Below are positions 63,740 to 64,000 of a stretch of 64,000 bases of DNA, one piece after another. The notes beneath the pieces are model-generated. The model was not told the DNA's origin. It was given only the letters and a program-made list of their open reading frames with translations, and did no database searches. The position numbers were made by a program, and so were the translations under genes. Within the stretch, counting starts at the first letter, position 1. The number at the start of each line of letters is the position of its first letter. The DNA is from Planctomycetaceae bacterium (GTDB lineage Bacteria; Planctomycetota; UBA1135; GCA-002686595), in NCBI GenBank assembly GCA_016125265.1, contig WGMC01000001.1, positions 62,001-126,000 of the forward strand, written 5' to 3'.

Positions 63740-64000
63740 TCAGTCCGTCTTGGCGCGCTCACCGTACTGCACCACGCGCGCCCGCGACAGGAGCTGTTCG
63801 GCCAGCGGGTCGCCGGCGAGGCCGCCCGAGAGCTCGTCCTCGAGCAGATCCACGGCCGCCGCGGGCCGCCCGCCGAAGTAGAAGTTCGTCGCCAAAACGA
63901 GGCGCGCGTCCATGTCCGCCGGGTGGTCGAGCACATAGGTCTCGAGCACCGCAATCTGGCGGTCGAACTCCTTCGAGTCGCCGTAGAACGTGCGTTTGTC
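63740..64000 (-). CDS. Partial TPR-like protein, N-terminus outside the window
   Basis: The frame is open from the right edge to a stop at 63740, giving the last 86 or so residues. It contains helix-turn-helix pairs of the tetratricopeptide type (EFDRQIAVLETYVLDHPAD, ARLVLATNFYFGGRPAAAVDLL). No membrane segment or catalytic motif is seen in this part. It lies directly upstream of the RNase R gene in the same direction. Confidence 0.65.
   Translation of the reverse strand, partial: DKRTFYGDSKEFDRQIAVLETYVLDHPADMDARLVLATNFYFGGRPAAAVDLLEDELSGGLAGDPLAEQLLSRARVVQYGERAKTD

Overview
The window is GC-rich bacterial chromosome, most likely from a deep-branching planctomycete (Planctomycetota). This is an inference from three things: the 16S rRNA, which departs from the usual bacterial probe site at 22294-22311 towards the planctomycete form; a fused lpxC-fabZ gene, known from Bacteroidetes- and Planctomycetes-type bacteria; and paired secreted proteins with no recognisable function. 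Genes for lipid A synthesis, LptF/LptG-type permeases, BamA, a heptosyltransferase and two LPS-kinase-like proteins show a Gram-negative cell with an LPS-bearing outer membrane.

Left part (1-20.4 kb). A partial coiled-coil protein and two tandem secreted paralogues lie on the minus strand. On the plus strand follow glmU (UDP-GlcNAc), prs (PRPP), the bL25/Ctc gene, pth, rpsF-rpsR-rplI, dnaB, bamA, lpxD, lpxC-fabZ, lpxA and a Gfo/Idh/MocA oxidoreductase placed like gnnA. The run ends with a membrane-anchored LysM/L,D-transpeptidase. GlmU makes the substrate that LpxA, LpxC and LpxD turn into lipid A, and BamA builds the outer membrane that receives it.

Middle part (20.4-27.9 kb). Three 132-bp tandem repeats begin at the stop codon of the transpeptidase gene. 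They are followed by a long hairpin and a (GCGAT)n microsatellite. Next is a complete rRNA operon with its own promoter: 16S, tRNA-Ile(GAU), tRNA-Ala(UGC), 23S, 5S and a UUCG-loop terminator.

Right part (27.9-64 kb). This holds lemA with an M48 protease, an ECF sigma factor overlapping a FecR-type membrane protein, and a porin-like barrel. Then come a ChaN-like lipoprotein, a hydrolase, an LPS-kinase-like protein with a methyltransferase, and a UvrD/PcrA helicase. A signalling trio follows: an NtrC-type AAA+ protein without a DNA-binding domain, an FHA-GGDEF protein and an FHA-like membrane protein. The remainder contains a second LPS-kinase-like protein, lptF-lptG, a TPR lipoprotein, a hybrid histidine kinase of different sequence character, a heptosyltransferase, an NtrY-like kinase, a 1200-residue repeat protein, an Eis-like acetyltransferase, a small lipoprotein, a galactokinase, a MITE-like inverted-repeat element, RNase R and a partial protein at the right edge.

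Points that stand out are the layered repeats before the rRNA operon, the inverted-repeat element at 61.46-61.84 kb, a series of TAnnnT boxes so close to start codons that leaderless transcripts are likely, the regulator lacking a DNA-binding domain beside an FHA-diguanylate cyclase, and the possible GnnA route to amide-linked lipid A. I found no CRISPR array, phage, transposase gene or defence system. All functional calls come from reading motifs; no database search was possible.
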